NCBI GenBank assembly: GCA_020199775.1
Contig: JAIVJZ010000007.1
Span: forward strand, 1 to 64,000
DNA from: Acidobacteriota bacterium
Lineage (GTDB): Bacteria > Acidobacteriota > Blastocatellia > Pyrinomonadales > Pyrinomonadaceae
DNA length: 64,000 nt
Reading direction: 5' to 3'
In this document: positions 27,519-36,108 of the stretch, in pieces
How the letters are laid out: every line of letters begins with the position of its first letter
Numbering within the stretch: the first letter of the stretch is position 1
The notes under the pieces: generated by a model
Told to the model about the DNA's origin: nothing
The model's input: the letters and a program-made list of their open reading frames with translations, nothing else
The model's database searches: none
Position numbers and translations under genes: made by a program

Positions 27519-28037
27519 TTAATCGGATTTTCGCATGATCACGCTGATGTCGCCGTTGCGTTCCAGATGCGCCGAAGCCACTTTGCTCACGTCGGGCTGC
27601 GCGCCGCTGTTGCGTATCGACTCGTCGAGGTCGTGCTGCGTGAGATGCGCATCCTTCATCGCCTTCCACCGTATCTCGCCGTCGCGGACGAGCGCGCTGT
27701 CGTGCCCCTTGACCAGCGCGCCGAACCACTGCGAGCGGTAAGCGATGGCGGATAACAACCAGTGCAACAGCACGAGGACAAGGCTGGCGACGAGAGTCGG
27801 GAGGAAAGGGGCGTTGCCGGTGATGGCGCGGCTGACCATTGAGCCGAAGACGATGCCGAGCAGCACGTCGAGGGCGGCGTTCTTCCCCATGAAGCGTTTG
27901 TTGCCGATGCGGATCATCGCTATCGCCAGCATGAAGACGACGACCGCCCGCAGAGACATCTGGCCGACGTTGATGTCTTTGTTTTCTAAGCCAAGACCCA
28001 GCGCCTGATCTATGAACGACTGTATTTGCTGAAACAT
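27519..28037 (-). CDS. DUF421 family (YetF-like) membrane protein
   Basis: This 172-residue protein has three hydrophobic segments in its first half (about residues 22-44, 51-68 and 80-100). A soluble domain follows with SQWFGALVKGHDSALVRDGEIRW and AHLTQHDLDESIRNSG, as in DUF421/YcaP/YetF proteins. The start at ATG 28037 has AAAGGA just ahead; the GTG at 28049 overlaps that site. YetF-type proteins sit in the inner membrane, and their function is linked only loosely to envelope stress. It is monocistronic, with the esterase relic upstream on the same strand. Confidence 0.88.
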   Translation of the reverse strand: MFQQIQSFIDQALGLGLENKDINVGQMSLRAVVVFMLAIAMIRIGNKRFMGKNAALDVLLGIVFGSMVSRAITGNAPFLPTLVASLVLVLLHWLLSAIAYRSQWFGALVKGHDSALVRDGEIRWKAMKDAHLTQHDLDESIRNSGAQPDVSKVASAHLERNGDISVIMRKSD

Positions 28038-28085
28038 AATTCCTTTCACCGACTGCGAAGATGGTTACTTACGTCGAAATTGTTT

Positions 28086-28434
28086 TCACTTGAGCGGCAC
28101 GACCGCGCTCGTCACGTCGAGATGGATGACGGCGTCGAATTGCTTCGACAGGCGCGCTTCAAAGTAGTGGCTCTGTCGCTCCGGTCGGGCATGTAAACCA
28201 CGCCGATGGCCCGTTCGAATCGCCGCCCGGCGAGCGCGTCGGCTACTGCGCCGCCGCCGCGAAGTATGAGCAGGAAGTTAGAGCAGAGACGGCGGCCGCA
28301 TTTTCACGGGAACCGCCGACCTCCGGCGCGTGTGTGCGCCCGCGTTGTTCTTGAGCCTCCGTCATGCCCGCGGGAGCCATCAGGCAGACGATCAACGCCT
28401 GCCGCAGCAAACCGAGAAGAGCGCGCTGGCACAT
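28086..28434 (-). pseudogene. Relic of an erythromycin-esterase-like secreted protein
   Basis: An intact start (GGAGG before ATG 28434) leads into a signal peptide (MCQRALLGLLRQALIVCLMA). After about 50 codons the frame breaks. A different frame then shows NFLLILRGGGAVADALAGRR and FERAIGVVYMPDRS. One base further out of frame comes RQSHYFEARLSKQFDAVIHL up to the TGA at 28086, which is the hallmark C-terminus of erythromycin-esterase family proteins. The family is usually about 400 residues or more, so the core has been deleted and at least two frame breaks occurred. It is non-functional. Confidence 0.75.
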
Positions 28435-28909
28435 GAAACCTCCGTGGTACTTCGGCCTCCGAACAAAATGCTGCGAGCGCGGCCTACGCCTCCCCGGCTG
28501 CCCGCACGCAAGCCCGCCTTGAGCGCTTTGACGGATGATATTTTTAGGTGGAGTTAAATATATTGAATGGACAGGGAACTGATCTGTACTAAGGCGTACC
28601 TTCTTCTTTGGGTCACACGCGGCGGGCGTTGAACAGGCGCCGGAGCGGCGTGATGCCATGCCTTTTTGGCTGCGTGGTTGCGGCTAAAAACTGAGACGGG
28701 AAGGTTCTGTTCGTGGTTCGAGCGTGCAACCGGAGATAAGTCGGCCACGTCTAACATAGTCCCCGAATGAAGTCGAAAATGATCGGGTGGACAGCCGCTT
28801 TTCCTCTTCAATCAAGCACGCAGAACGCTCGCGTAAGTTCAGAATCAAAAAGACCGTGAGCGGCAGGCGCACGACGGGGACGGGATGTTATCGAGTCAAG
28901 GGATGAAAT
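28435..28909. other. Intergenic region with no recognised gene
   Basis: This interval of 475 bases lies between the esterase relic and a small zinc-ribbon gene. Open frames on both strands lack ribosome-binding sites and recognisable sequence. It may include further debris of the decayed neighbour. Confidence 0.4.
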
Positions 28910-29131
28910 ATGAGTGAAGAAAAGATGATAATTCCGGCTTACACCCGGATAGGTGTTTGCAAAGAGTGCGGCGCGTACGTCTATGCGCCCGAGGGCGGCG
29001 GGATGCCCTTCATGTCCTCGTGCCCGTGTGCGGCCGGGGAGCGAAAAGTTGTGAGCGCGGCGTTGGGCGCGAACCGGAAACCTCAACGCGAAGTCGAGCC
29101 CAAAACGGATCGGAAAGGGAAAGCCGCGTAA
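28910..29131 (+). CDS. Small zinc-ribbon-like protein
   Basis: This 73-residue protein has paired cysteines (CKECG near residue 17 and CPC near residue 39) that could hold one zinc ion, followed by a basic tail. AAGGGATG precedes the ATG at 28910. It is the first of two small genes 34 bases apart on the same strand. No named family is recognised, and it is probably cytoplasmic. Confidence 0.6.
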   Translation: MSEEKMIIPAYTRIGVCKECGAYVYAPEGGGMPFMSSCPCAAGERKVVSAALGANRKPQREVEPKTDRKGKAA

Positions 29132-29165
29132 AGTCATTAACGGATCGGAGCGAGGGGGAAGGAAA

Positions 29166-29378
29166 ATGAATCAGGGGAAGTCGCTCATGCCGCTCACGGG
29201 CAGTTGCCGGATCAGCGTCGGGAGTTTGTCGGGCGACGAAAAATGTCTGGTCGTTGAAGTCAAACAGCGCAGGGCGGGAGACGACAACGTGACGACCTTG
29301 CTGCTCAGCCCCGATCAGGCGCACGAGTTGATCGGGGTTCTGTCGCTCAGCGCCGACGGCCTTAATGCCCGTAACTAG
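29166..29378 (+). CDS. Small hypothetical protein
   Basis: This 70-residue protein has a strong GGGGGAAGGAAA ribosome-binding site before the ATG at 29166. It appears to be a compact beta-rich domain (CRISVGSLSGDEKCLVVEVKQ) followed by a helix (LSPDQAHELIGVL). No membrane segment or motif is recognised. It is probably co-transcribed with the zinc-ribbon gene just upstream. Confidence 0.6.
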   Translation: MNQGKSLMPLTGSCRISVGSLSGDEKCLVVEVKQRRAGDDNVTTLLLSPDQAHELIGVLSLSADGLNARN

Positions 29379-29403
29379 CTGCCGCCGCGAAAACTAATCT
29401 TGA

Positions 29404-30237
29404 ATGGACAGCGAGCGGATTGGTAGTGATTCACGAATAACGAGGCGTCGCCTACTCGGCCTCGGATTACCGGGGCTGTGGGCAATCGCCGCCGCCGCCG
29501 CGTGCGCTACGGATCGAGCGATAGAGGAAATATCTTTGGGAGAGAAGGTAAGGCATAGTTTTGATAAAGAGGCCGCCGCTCAGGGTCACTTGTCGGCACG
29601 CCCTGTAGAGGTCAAAGAAACGGCTCCGAAGGGACTACGCAAGTTGGGTCTCGACGGCGAGCGCGACGGGACGCTTTACGTTCCTCGAGAATACCGGGCG
29701 GATCGTCCGGCTCCGCTCGCGCTCATGCTGCACGGCGCGGGCGGAAATGCGCAACACGGCCTGTCTCTGCTGCAACGTTTCGCGGACGAGAGCGGCATGC
29801 TTCTGCTCGCCCCCGACTCACGCCGCCGGACGTGGGACGTGATCGTCGATTGCTACGGCCTCGATGTCGGTTACATCGAGCGCGCGCTGGCGCAGACCTT
29901 CAGCCGCTACGCGGTAGACCCGAAGCGGATCGCGGTCGGCGGGTTTTCCGACGGGGCATCCTATGCGCTTTCGCTGGGAGTTACGAACGGGGATTTATTC
30001 ACGCACGTCATCGCGTTTTCGCCGGGCTTCATGGCTCCGACCAGACAACAGGGTTCGCCCCGCGTGTTCATCTCGCACGGCACGCGAGATCAAGTGCTTC
30101 CGATTCAACGATGCAGCCGACGGATCGTGCCGCAACTGGAAGGCGCGGGGTATGACGTGTCGTACCGCGAGTTCGACGGCGGGCACACGATCCCCACGGA
30201 GATCGCGCACGGAGCGCACGAGTGGTTCGTCAAGTAG
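29404..30237 (+). CDS. Tat-exported alpha/beta hydrolase (PHB-depolymerase/esterase type)
   Basis: This 277-residue protein begins with a twin-arginine signal (ITRRRLLGLGLPG, residues 12-24) followed by AAAAAC, where Cys34 could be a lipobox cysteine, so it may be a Tat-dependent lipoprotein. The hydrolase domain has the oxyanion motif MLHGAGGNAQ, the nucleophile Ser182 in GGFSDGAS, an Asp in SHGTRDQVLP and a His in DGGHTIP, giving a complete triad. The arrangement resembles the LpqC/feruloyl esterase/PHB depolymerase group. It acts outside the cytoplasm on ester substrates not defined here. Confidence 0.88.
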   Translation: MDSERIGSDSRITRRRLLGLGLPGLWAIAAAAACATDRAIEEISLGEKVRHSFDKEAAAQGHLSARPVEVKETAPKGLRKLGLDGERDGTLYVPREYRADRPAPLALMLHGAGGNAQHGLSLLQRFADESGMLLLAPDSRRRTWDVIVDCYGLDVGYIERALAQTFSRYAVDPKRIAVGGFSDGASYALSLGVTNGDLFTHVIAFSPGFMAPTRQQGSPRVFISHGTRDQVLPIQRCSRRIVPQLEGAGYDVSYREFDGGHTIPTEIAHGAHEWFVK

Positions 30238-30337
30238 TTGTTTAATCTCCGGCTTTCCCTCCCGCCAAAATGTTGTCCGCCGGTCGGGCGCGGCATTATA
30301 CTGGCTCCACTTTACGCAGACGATCAGGAGGCCGGGA

Positions 30338-30997
30338 ATGGTGAACCGCCGAGCGTCTCAGTCAATATTCGTGGCCGGCTTCGTGTCGGTCGCTTGTGTG
30401 TTCCTGTTCGCGGCAAACTCAATCCGCGCCCAACAGACTACGCCCGGCGGCCCGCCGCCGCCCGGAAACCGCGACCCGTTCGGCGAAGCGCGCGAGCGAC
30501 AACAGCGTGAGGCGCAACTCCGCAGCGCGGAAATGATGGGGGCGGTGAAGATGGATCGGCGCGCCTCCGATGCCGCCGCCGGACAGTTGCGAGAGGACTT
30601 CCGCAACATCCAACTTCTTCGCAACAAACTCGTGCGTCATCTCCAATCCGACAAGCCGCTCGACTATAAGTTCATCGCCAACGAGACCGGAGAGATTAAC
30701 AAACGCGCCGGGCGGCTGAAGACGCACCTATTGCGGGTCGCACCGGAGGCCGGAAAAACGGAGCCGGAGAAAAAAGAACAGGAGCCGGCCGAGATCGAAG
30801 GCGGCCAGATGTCGGTCGCGCTGTTCAAAATGTGCAAGCGGATCGACAGCTTCACGGAAAGTCCGGTCTTCAAAGTGCGGGACGTGATTGACCTCCAGCA
30901 ATCAGACAAGGCCAGTCGAGACCTGCGCGACATCATCCGACTCAGCGCGGGCATCAGAAGGGCGGCCGAAAGATTGCACAAGACTGACAGGAAATGA
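30338..30997 (+). CDS. Secreted helical protein of unknown function
   Basis: This 219-residue protein starts at ATG 30338 with AGGAGG upstream. A signal peptide (VAGFVSVACVFLFAANSIRAQ) is followed by a Pro/Gly-rich stretch (TTPGGPPPPGNRDPF) and then charged, mostly helical sequence with possible coiled coils (EARERQQREAQLRSAEMM, LRDIIRLSAGIRRAAERLHK). It has no enzymatic motif. It is expected in the periplasm. No family is recognised. Confidence 0.72.
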   Translation: MVNRRASQSIFVAGFVSVACVFLFAANSIRAQQTTPGGPPPPGNRDPFGEARERQQREAQLRSAEMMGAVKMDRRASDAAAGQLREDFRNIQLLRNKLVRHLQSDKPLDYKFIANETGEINKRAGRLKTHLLRVAPEAGKTEPEKKEQEPAEIEGGQMSVALFKMCKRIDSFTESPVFKVRDVIDLQQSDKASRDLRDIIRLSAGIRRAAERLHKTDRK

Positions 30998-31521
30998 GGC
31001 GGCGCGGGCGGTTCCTTCCGATGATTTCTTATTAGATTGCCCCCGCCGAATGGCTAAACTATTCAACTACGAACGCCCCCGTCTGCCGCATCACGATAGG
31101 TCTCCACGCTCGTGACAGCCTCGCGTCGCTGAGCGGCGTCTGTCCCGTGTCTCCCGTCGCCTCTTTCACAAACACCCTGGCCAAATTCACGTTGGGCACT
31201 ACCGACTTGATACTCTTCGGCCTCATAGTAGCCGGGCACGGCAAGGTCTCAACTCATTCAACCGGACTATGACGCCTGCGGCAGATGCCGCGAGGAAGCA
31301 CCCGCCCGTCCATTCTCGCATCGCGTCGTGGCCTACCGAACGATGCGCGCGAACAGTCTTTCAGGAAGAAAATTCCCGCGCGTGAATCCGCGCGGCGTCT
31401 GCTTAACGGTTTGTAACTTACGTTTCACCCCGCCCGCGTTATAGAAATCACCGGCACGACCGGGACTCTACCGAACGCAACACCGAATCCAACCTCAGAG
31501 ACAGCAAGGGACGACTCCGCT
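30998..31521. other. Intergenic region with no recognised gene
   Basis: These 520 bases before the GH3 gene contain no supported coding frame, tRNA or clear repeat. A minus-strand frame (31059-31244) was considered and not kept. Confidence 0.4.
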
Positions 31522-33912
31522 ATGAAAAGAACGTTTGTGACCTTCATCTTGGCCGCACTATCCCTGCACGCGCTGACGCCGCTCGCGGGCGTCGCACGGC
31601 AACAGGACGCCGGTGCGCGCACTCAGCCCGCGCCCGAAGCGACGGACAGCCACGCGATCTTTCGACGCATGCTGCGCGCGCCCGCGCCGAACGCGGCCGC
31701 CGCGCGCAGGAAGGCCGACGAGTTGCTGGCGAAGATGACGCTGGAGGAGAAGGTCGGCCAGATGACACAGCTTGAGATCAGCATGGTCTCCACAGGCCGC
31801 AATCAGGAGATCAGAATCGACCCGGCCAAGTTGGAGAAGGCCGTGGTCAAGTACGGCGTCGGCTCGATCCTCAACGTGGCGGATCAGGCGCTCACGCTCG
31901 ACCGCTGGCACGAGACCATCCGGCAGATTCAGGACGCGGCCAAGAGGACGCGACACAAGATTCCCGTCCTCTACGGCATCGACACGATCCACGGCGCGAA
32001 CTACGTGCAGGGCGCAACCCTCTTCCCGCAGCCGCTCGCGATGGCCGCGACGTGGAACCCGGACTTGATGATGCGCGCCTCACAGGTGGCGGCCGTCGAG
32101 ACGCGCGCCGCCGGCATCCCCTGGACGTTCTCGCCTGTCCTCGACATCGGACGCCAGCCGCTCTGGCCGCGCCTCTGGGAGACGTTCGGCGAAGACCCGT
32201 ACCTCGCTTCGGTCATGGGCGTGGCAGCGGTGCGAGGCTACGAAGGCGCGGACGTTTCTTCGTCCGAGCGCGTCGCCTCATGCCTCAAGCATTACATGGG
32301 CTACGGCCTGCCCGCGAGCGGACGGGATCGGACGCCCGCGTGGATTCCTGAAATTTACCTGCGCGAGTATGTGCTGCCGCCCTTCAAGGCTGCGGTCGAT
32401 GCGGGCGCGCGCACCGTGATGGTCAACTCCGGCGAGATCAACGGCGTGCCCGTCCACGTCAGCCACTGGATTCTGACGGACATCCTCAGAAAGGAACTCG
32501 GCTTCAAGGGCGTGGTCGTCTCCGACTGGGAGGACATCAAGAAGCTGGTCAACATCCATCGTGTGGCCGCCGACGAGCGAGAAGCGACGCGCATGAGTGT
32601 GATGGCAGGTGTTGACATGAGCATGGTTCCGAGCGATTTCAGCTTTGCCGACCACCTCGTCGCACTGGCAAAGGAAGGCGCGGTTCCGCAGTCGCGCATT
32701 GACGAGGCGGTGCGGCGCATCCTCACGTTGAAGTTTGAACTCGGCCTGTTCGACCGTCCCATGCCCGACGCTTCGCTCAGGGCGAAATTCGCCACGGCCG
32801 ATTCGCGGCGTATGAGTCTGGAAGCGGCGCGCGAGGCGATGACCCTGTTGCAGAACACGAACAATCTGCTGCCTCTGGACAAAGGCCGCAAGGTGTTCGT
32901 GACCGGGCCGACGGCCGACACGCTCATCTCGCTCAACAACGGCTGGACATACGTCTGGCAAGGCTCGGAGGAATCGCTCTACCCGAAAGACCGCCCGACC
33001 ATCCGGCAGGCCATCGAGGCGAAGGTCGGGAAGGCGAACGTTTCCTACGCGCCCGGCACGCGCATCACGCGTGCGCCCGGCGCACCGTCGAACGTCACGC
33101 CGACGAGCGTGGACGAGGAGGTTGACATCGCCGCCGCCGCGCGTGCCGCGAGCGCGGCCGACGTGGTCGTGTTGTGTCTCGGCGAGGGATCGTACACCGA
33201 GACTCCCGGCAACATCACAGACCTGACCCTGCCCGAGCCGCAATTAAAATTGGCCGAAGCAATCGCGGCGGCGGGTAAGCCCGTCGTCGTCGTTCTCGTC
33301 GAGGGTCGCCCGCGCATCATCAACCGCATCGCCGACAGAGCGGGCGCAATTCTCATGGCCTACAATCCGAGCAATGAAGGGGGGCAGGCCGTTGCCGACG
33401 TGCTGTTCGGCGACTATAACCCCGCGGGTCGCCTGCCGTTTACTTACCCGCGCCACCCGAACGCGCTCCTTAATTACGATCACAAATCTTACGAGAACCA
33501 GAACACGACTTTCGGCCTCACGCCCTTCAACCCGCAGTTTCCTTTCGGCCACGGGCTGAGCTACACCACCTTCAAATACGATGGCCTGCGCCTGAGCCGC
33601 AAGACTTTGGCCGAGCAGGACAGGTTGAGCCTCAACGTCACGCTCACGAACACCGGGCGGCGGGCGGGCGACGAAGTCGTGTTGCTATACCTGCGCGACC
33701 TCGTGGCTTCCGTGACGCCGCCCGACAAGCGACTCCGGCGGTTCGCACGCGTTCACCTCGAACCCGGCCAGAGTCGAACGCTCACTTTCGAGCTTGATCG
33801 TGAAGACCTCTCGTTCATCGGCCATAACAACCGGCCGGTGGTTGAGCCGGGAGAGTTTGAGGTGCTGGTCGGAGGGCTGACGGAAAAATTCACGCTCACC
33901 CCTACACGATAA
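31522..33912 (+). CDS. Glycoside hydrolase family 3 (beta-glucosidase type), secreted
   Basis: This 796-residue protein has a signal peptide cleaved near residue 24-26 (LAGVARQ). The GH3 N-terminal TIM barrel spans about residues 60-390 and includes the substrate-site KHYMGYG and the nucleophile Asp335 in VVVSDWED. The alpha/beta sandwich spans about 400-620, and a C-terminal fibronectin-III-like domain spans about 690-790 (FPFGHGLSYTTF to GEFEVLVGG). Length and order match periplasmic BglX-type enzymes that trim beta-linked oligosaccharides. It is monocistronic, and a repeat hairpin follows the stop. Confidence 0.95.
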   Translation: MKRTFVTFILAALSLHALTPLAGVARQQDAGARTQPAPEATDSHAIFRRMLRAPAPNAAAARRKADELLAKMTLEEKVGQMTQLEISMVSTGRNQEIRIDPAKLEKAVVKYGVGSILNVADQALTLDRWHETIRQIQDAAKRTRHKIPVLYGIDTIHGANYVQGATLFPQPLAMAATWNPDLMMRASQVAAVETRAAGIPWTFSPVLDIGRQPLWPRLWETFGEDPYLASVMGVAAVRGYEGADVSSSERVASCLKHYMGYGLPASGRDRTPAWIPEIYLREYVLPPFKAAVDAGARTVMVNSGEINGVPVHVSHWILTDILRKELGFKGVVVSDWEDIKKLVNIHRVAADEREATRMSVMAGVDMSMVPSDFSFADHLVALAKEGAVPQSRIDEAVRRILTLKFELGLFDRPMPDASLRAKFATADSRRMSLEAAREAMTLLQNTNNLLPLDKGRKVFVTGPTADTLISLNNGWTYVWQGSEESLYPKDRPTIRQAIEAKVGKANVSYAPGTRITRAPGAPSNVTPTSVDEEVDIAAAARAASAADVVVLCLGEGSYTETPGNITDLTLPEPQLKLAEAIAAAGKPVVVVLVEGRPRIINRIADRAGAILMAYNPSNEGGQAVADVLFGDYNPAGRLPFTYPRHPNALLNYDHKSYENQNTTFGLTPFNPQFPFGHGLSYTTFKYDGLRLSRKTLAEQDRLSLNVTLTNTGRRAGDEVVLLYLRDLVASVTPPDKRLRRFARVHLEPGQSRTLTFELDREDLSFIGHNNRPVVEPGEFEVLVGGLTEKFTLTPTR

Positions 33913-33918
33913 AAGACC

Positions 33919-33994
33919 GTGAATCGTGAATCGTAAATCGTGAATAGATAAAGCAAGCGTCTTATCTATTCACGATTTACGATTCACGATTTAC
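33919..33994. terminator. Hairpin built from 7-bp repeats (ATCGTGA) between convergent genes
   Basis: Arms of about 33 bases (33919-33951 and 33962-33994) are made of imperfect tandem heptads such as GAATCGT and GTGAATC. They pair with one mismatch around a 10-base loop. The hairpin lies between two genes that end towards each other, where a two-way terminator would be expected. The same repeat type recurs at 51735-51826. Confidence 0.65.
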
Positions 33995-34000
33995 GAATCT

Positions 34001-35428
34001 TTAATTGCTCGGAGCGGGCAGCGCGCGGAGAGTGATGAGCGTGATCGTGGTCGGCGTGCCGTTCTCGACTTCAACTTTGAGGAGCGCCTGATAATACTTG
34101 GGCGGCGCGTTCTGCCCGCCGAGTTGGCGCAGTCGGTGACCCAACACGGCGAGGTGATTTCGCGTGGTGACGAACTCGGCCGCCGCTTCCGTGCCCTCGC
34201 TGAAGACGCCTGCGAGGGTCATCACCGCGTGTTCGCCGGAAACGTTCGGCTTGACGGTGATGAGCGCATAGTCAATCGCCAGTTCGCCCGTCTGCTCGTT
34301 GAACTGCGGTTTATACTCGCGCTCCTCGCCGGGGAGCGGGTTGCGGTTCTCAATCGTGGCCGCGAACGTGTAGTTGAAGTTCTCGACCGAAGGAAGGCGG
34401 CGCGTCCACTCGTTGACGTAAATGCTGCCGAGCAAAATCACGTTGCGGTACTTCAAATCGGCCGCGCTGACGTGACGGCTCTGCTTGAGTTGGATAGTTT
34501 TGTCGGCGGTGCGGAAGAGATCGGTGAGGCGGTAGAGTCCGAAGGCTTCGCCCATCCCCGTGTACATGCCGAGCGACGGTATGAGGCGGGGTGAATCGCC
34601 GCCCGTCCACTGTCCTTTAAACTCGGGCGCGGCGGCCAGCGAGCGCGTCTGTTCGGGGGCAAGCTGGATGGCGCGTTGTTGGAGTGAGGCGGGGTCGGCC
34701 TCGTTCAGAAAGCGATAGACGGTCGGGTTACTGAGGACGAGCAGAGGCGCTGCCGGGTCGTCTACGAACGGACTCCAGACAGCCTTGAAGTCTTCGATGT
34801 TGAGAATGGAATCGCCGCTCGCCGCCTGCCGCCGCAACTCCCGGTTTGAGAAGTAGAGCGCGAGCAAGGCGACGCCGAGCACGACGACCAGCGCGCTCAA
34901 CCCGATCACGACCGCCCTTTTTCCACCCCGCGCGAAACTGCCCTCGACCGAAACGTGGCCGCCCGTCGTTGCGGTCGCTTCGTGCCCGTTCGCGGCCTGC
35001 CCGTTCGCGTCGTGCCCGTTGGCCGGGCTGCCGGGCGCGTTGGTAGAAATCTCTTGTACCGACTCCGGGTGCGGACAGTTGAAGACGGGATGATAGTGTC
35101 CCTTCGGGAGGTCAATTATGATCTGGTCGCTTTTTCCCTCGGTGGTGTAGTACTCCTGTAGTTTTGTTCGCAGCCTCCCGGCCTGAACGCGAACAACCGA
35201 GTCGATCCGTGGATCGTAGTCGCTGTTGCGGCCGAAGACCTCTGTGGCGATTGTATATTCCTTGAGCAGTGCGTCGCGGTCGGCGATAGTCTTTTCCACG
35301 ACGAACCGGAGGAACGCCTTGAGGCTCTCAGAGTTTTGGAGCGTGCGACTCTGTAGCACCTTCTCCAACTGTTCGAGTTTCTGTTCCTTACCTAATTCCA
35401 TACTCCCGACCATTAAACTGAAGAGCAC
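34001..35428 (-). CDS. Membrane-anchored winged-helix-like protein of acidobacterial type
   Basis: This protein has up to 475 residues. The N-terminal 110 residues (QLEKVLQSRTLQNSESLKAF, DYDPRIDSVVRVQAGRLRTK, YTTEGKSDQIIIDLPKGHY) match the domain that in acidobacteria and relatives often precedes adenylate cyclase or TPR modules and resembles a winged-helix regulator domain. An Asn/Gly/His-rich linker follows, then one membrane helix at about residues 173-195 (VVIGLSALVVVLGVALLALYF) and a periplasmic beta-rich C-terminus. It could be a one-component membrane regulator. It is divergent from the TonB receptor gene 680 bases away, whose expression it may control. The start could be GTG 35428, ATG 35413 or ATG 35401. 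Confidence 0.75.
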   Translation of the reverse strand: MLFSLMVGSMELGKEQKLEQLEKVLQSRTLQNSESLKAFLRFVVEKTIADRDALLKEYTIATEVFGRNSDYDPRIDSVVRVQAGRLRTKLQEYYTTEGKSDQIIIDLPKGHYHPVFNCPHPESVQEISTNAPGSPANGHDANGQAANGHEATATTGGHVSVEGSFARGGKRAVVIGLSALVVVLGVALLALYFSNRELRRQAASGDSILNIEDFKAVWSPFVDDPAAPLLVLSNPTVYRFLNEADPASLQQRAIQLAPEQTRSLAAAPEFKGQWTGGDSPRLIPSLGMYTGMGEAFGLYRLTDLFRTADKTIQLKQSRHVSAADLKYRNVILLGSIYVNEWTRRLPSVENFNYTFAATIENRNPLPGEEREYKPQFNEQTGELAIDYALITVKPNVSGEHAVMTLAGVFSEGTEAAAEFVTTRNHLAVLGHRLRQLGGQNAPPKYYQALLKVEVENGTPTTITLITLRALPAPSN

Positions 35429-36108
35429 ACCCTCGAATTTTGAAGGCGCGGCGAGGCGTCGCTTCGAGCAAACGCGAGTTGATCAAAATTGTTCAGTATC
35501 CCAACAAAGGCTGGAGTGTCCCGAATGATGACGGCCGGAATTATAAGCCCGTCCCGCACTTTTCAACAACAGGAATGATGTTGACGAGCGCGCGACCGCC
35601 ATTAATCACGTCTCGGCCTATGTAACCACGTTACATCCGCCATGTAACGCAGAGCTTTCTAGGGAAAATGCCGCCTGAACTCGTGTGTATTACCGTATCT
35701 AACTGACGGTAACTTTTGGGACGATTAACAATGGGTCTAAAGTATATTCAGGTCTCAGTCTGTTTATCGCCAACCGCCTGTCCGAACACAACTGATCAGT
35801 TCGCGCGACGAACTGGAAGCCATGAAGGGGGCGCGAAGCGAGGCGTTTGAAAATTGCCGGCGTTCCGGTCTGAAGCCCACCGTCGCCGGTGCTTCAGACC
35901 AGACTCAAATTTGCCGCGCCTTACCTGTTTAAGTCATCTTTTCTTACATGCTGCTGCGATAATTGCTCCCGACTTGAGGCGAGCGCCGAAGTCATACAGA
36001 CTTTTTTGAACCTTGTGACAGGTTCGTTTTGAACATCTCAAGAAGTTGAACGTCAAAGTCCCTTCAAACGCCGGATAAGCGGCCGGAAGCCGCAGGGAGA
36101 GCCAAGCC
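35429..36108. other. Divergent intergenic region with one hairpin
   Basis: These 680 bases separate the membrane-anchored regulator-like gene from the TonB receptor gene. At 35868-35900 GGTCTGAAG pairs with CTTCAGACC, and CACCG with CGGTG, to give a stable hairpin; it may be the end of a small RNA or an attenuator. No promoter could be fixed by eye. Confidence 0.45.

Noticed and set aside
31059-31244. 61-codon minus-strand frame
   Set aside because: Weak start and no recognisable family; kept as non-coding.
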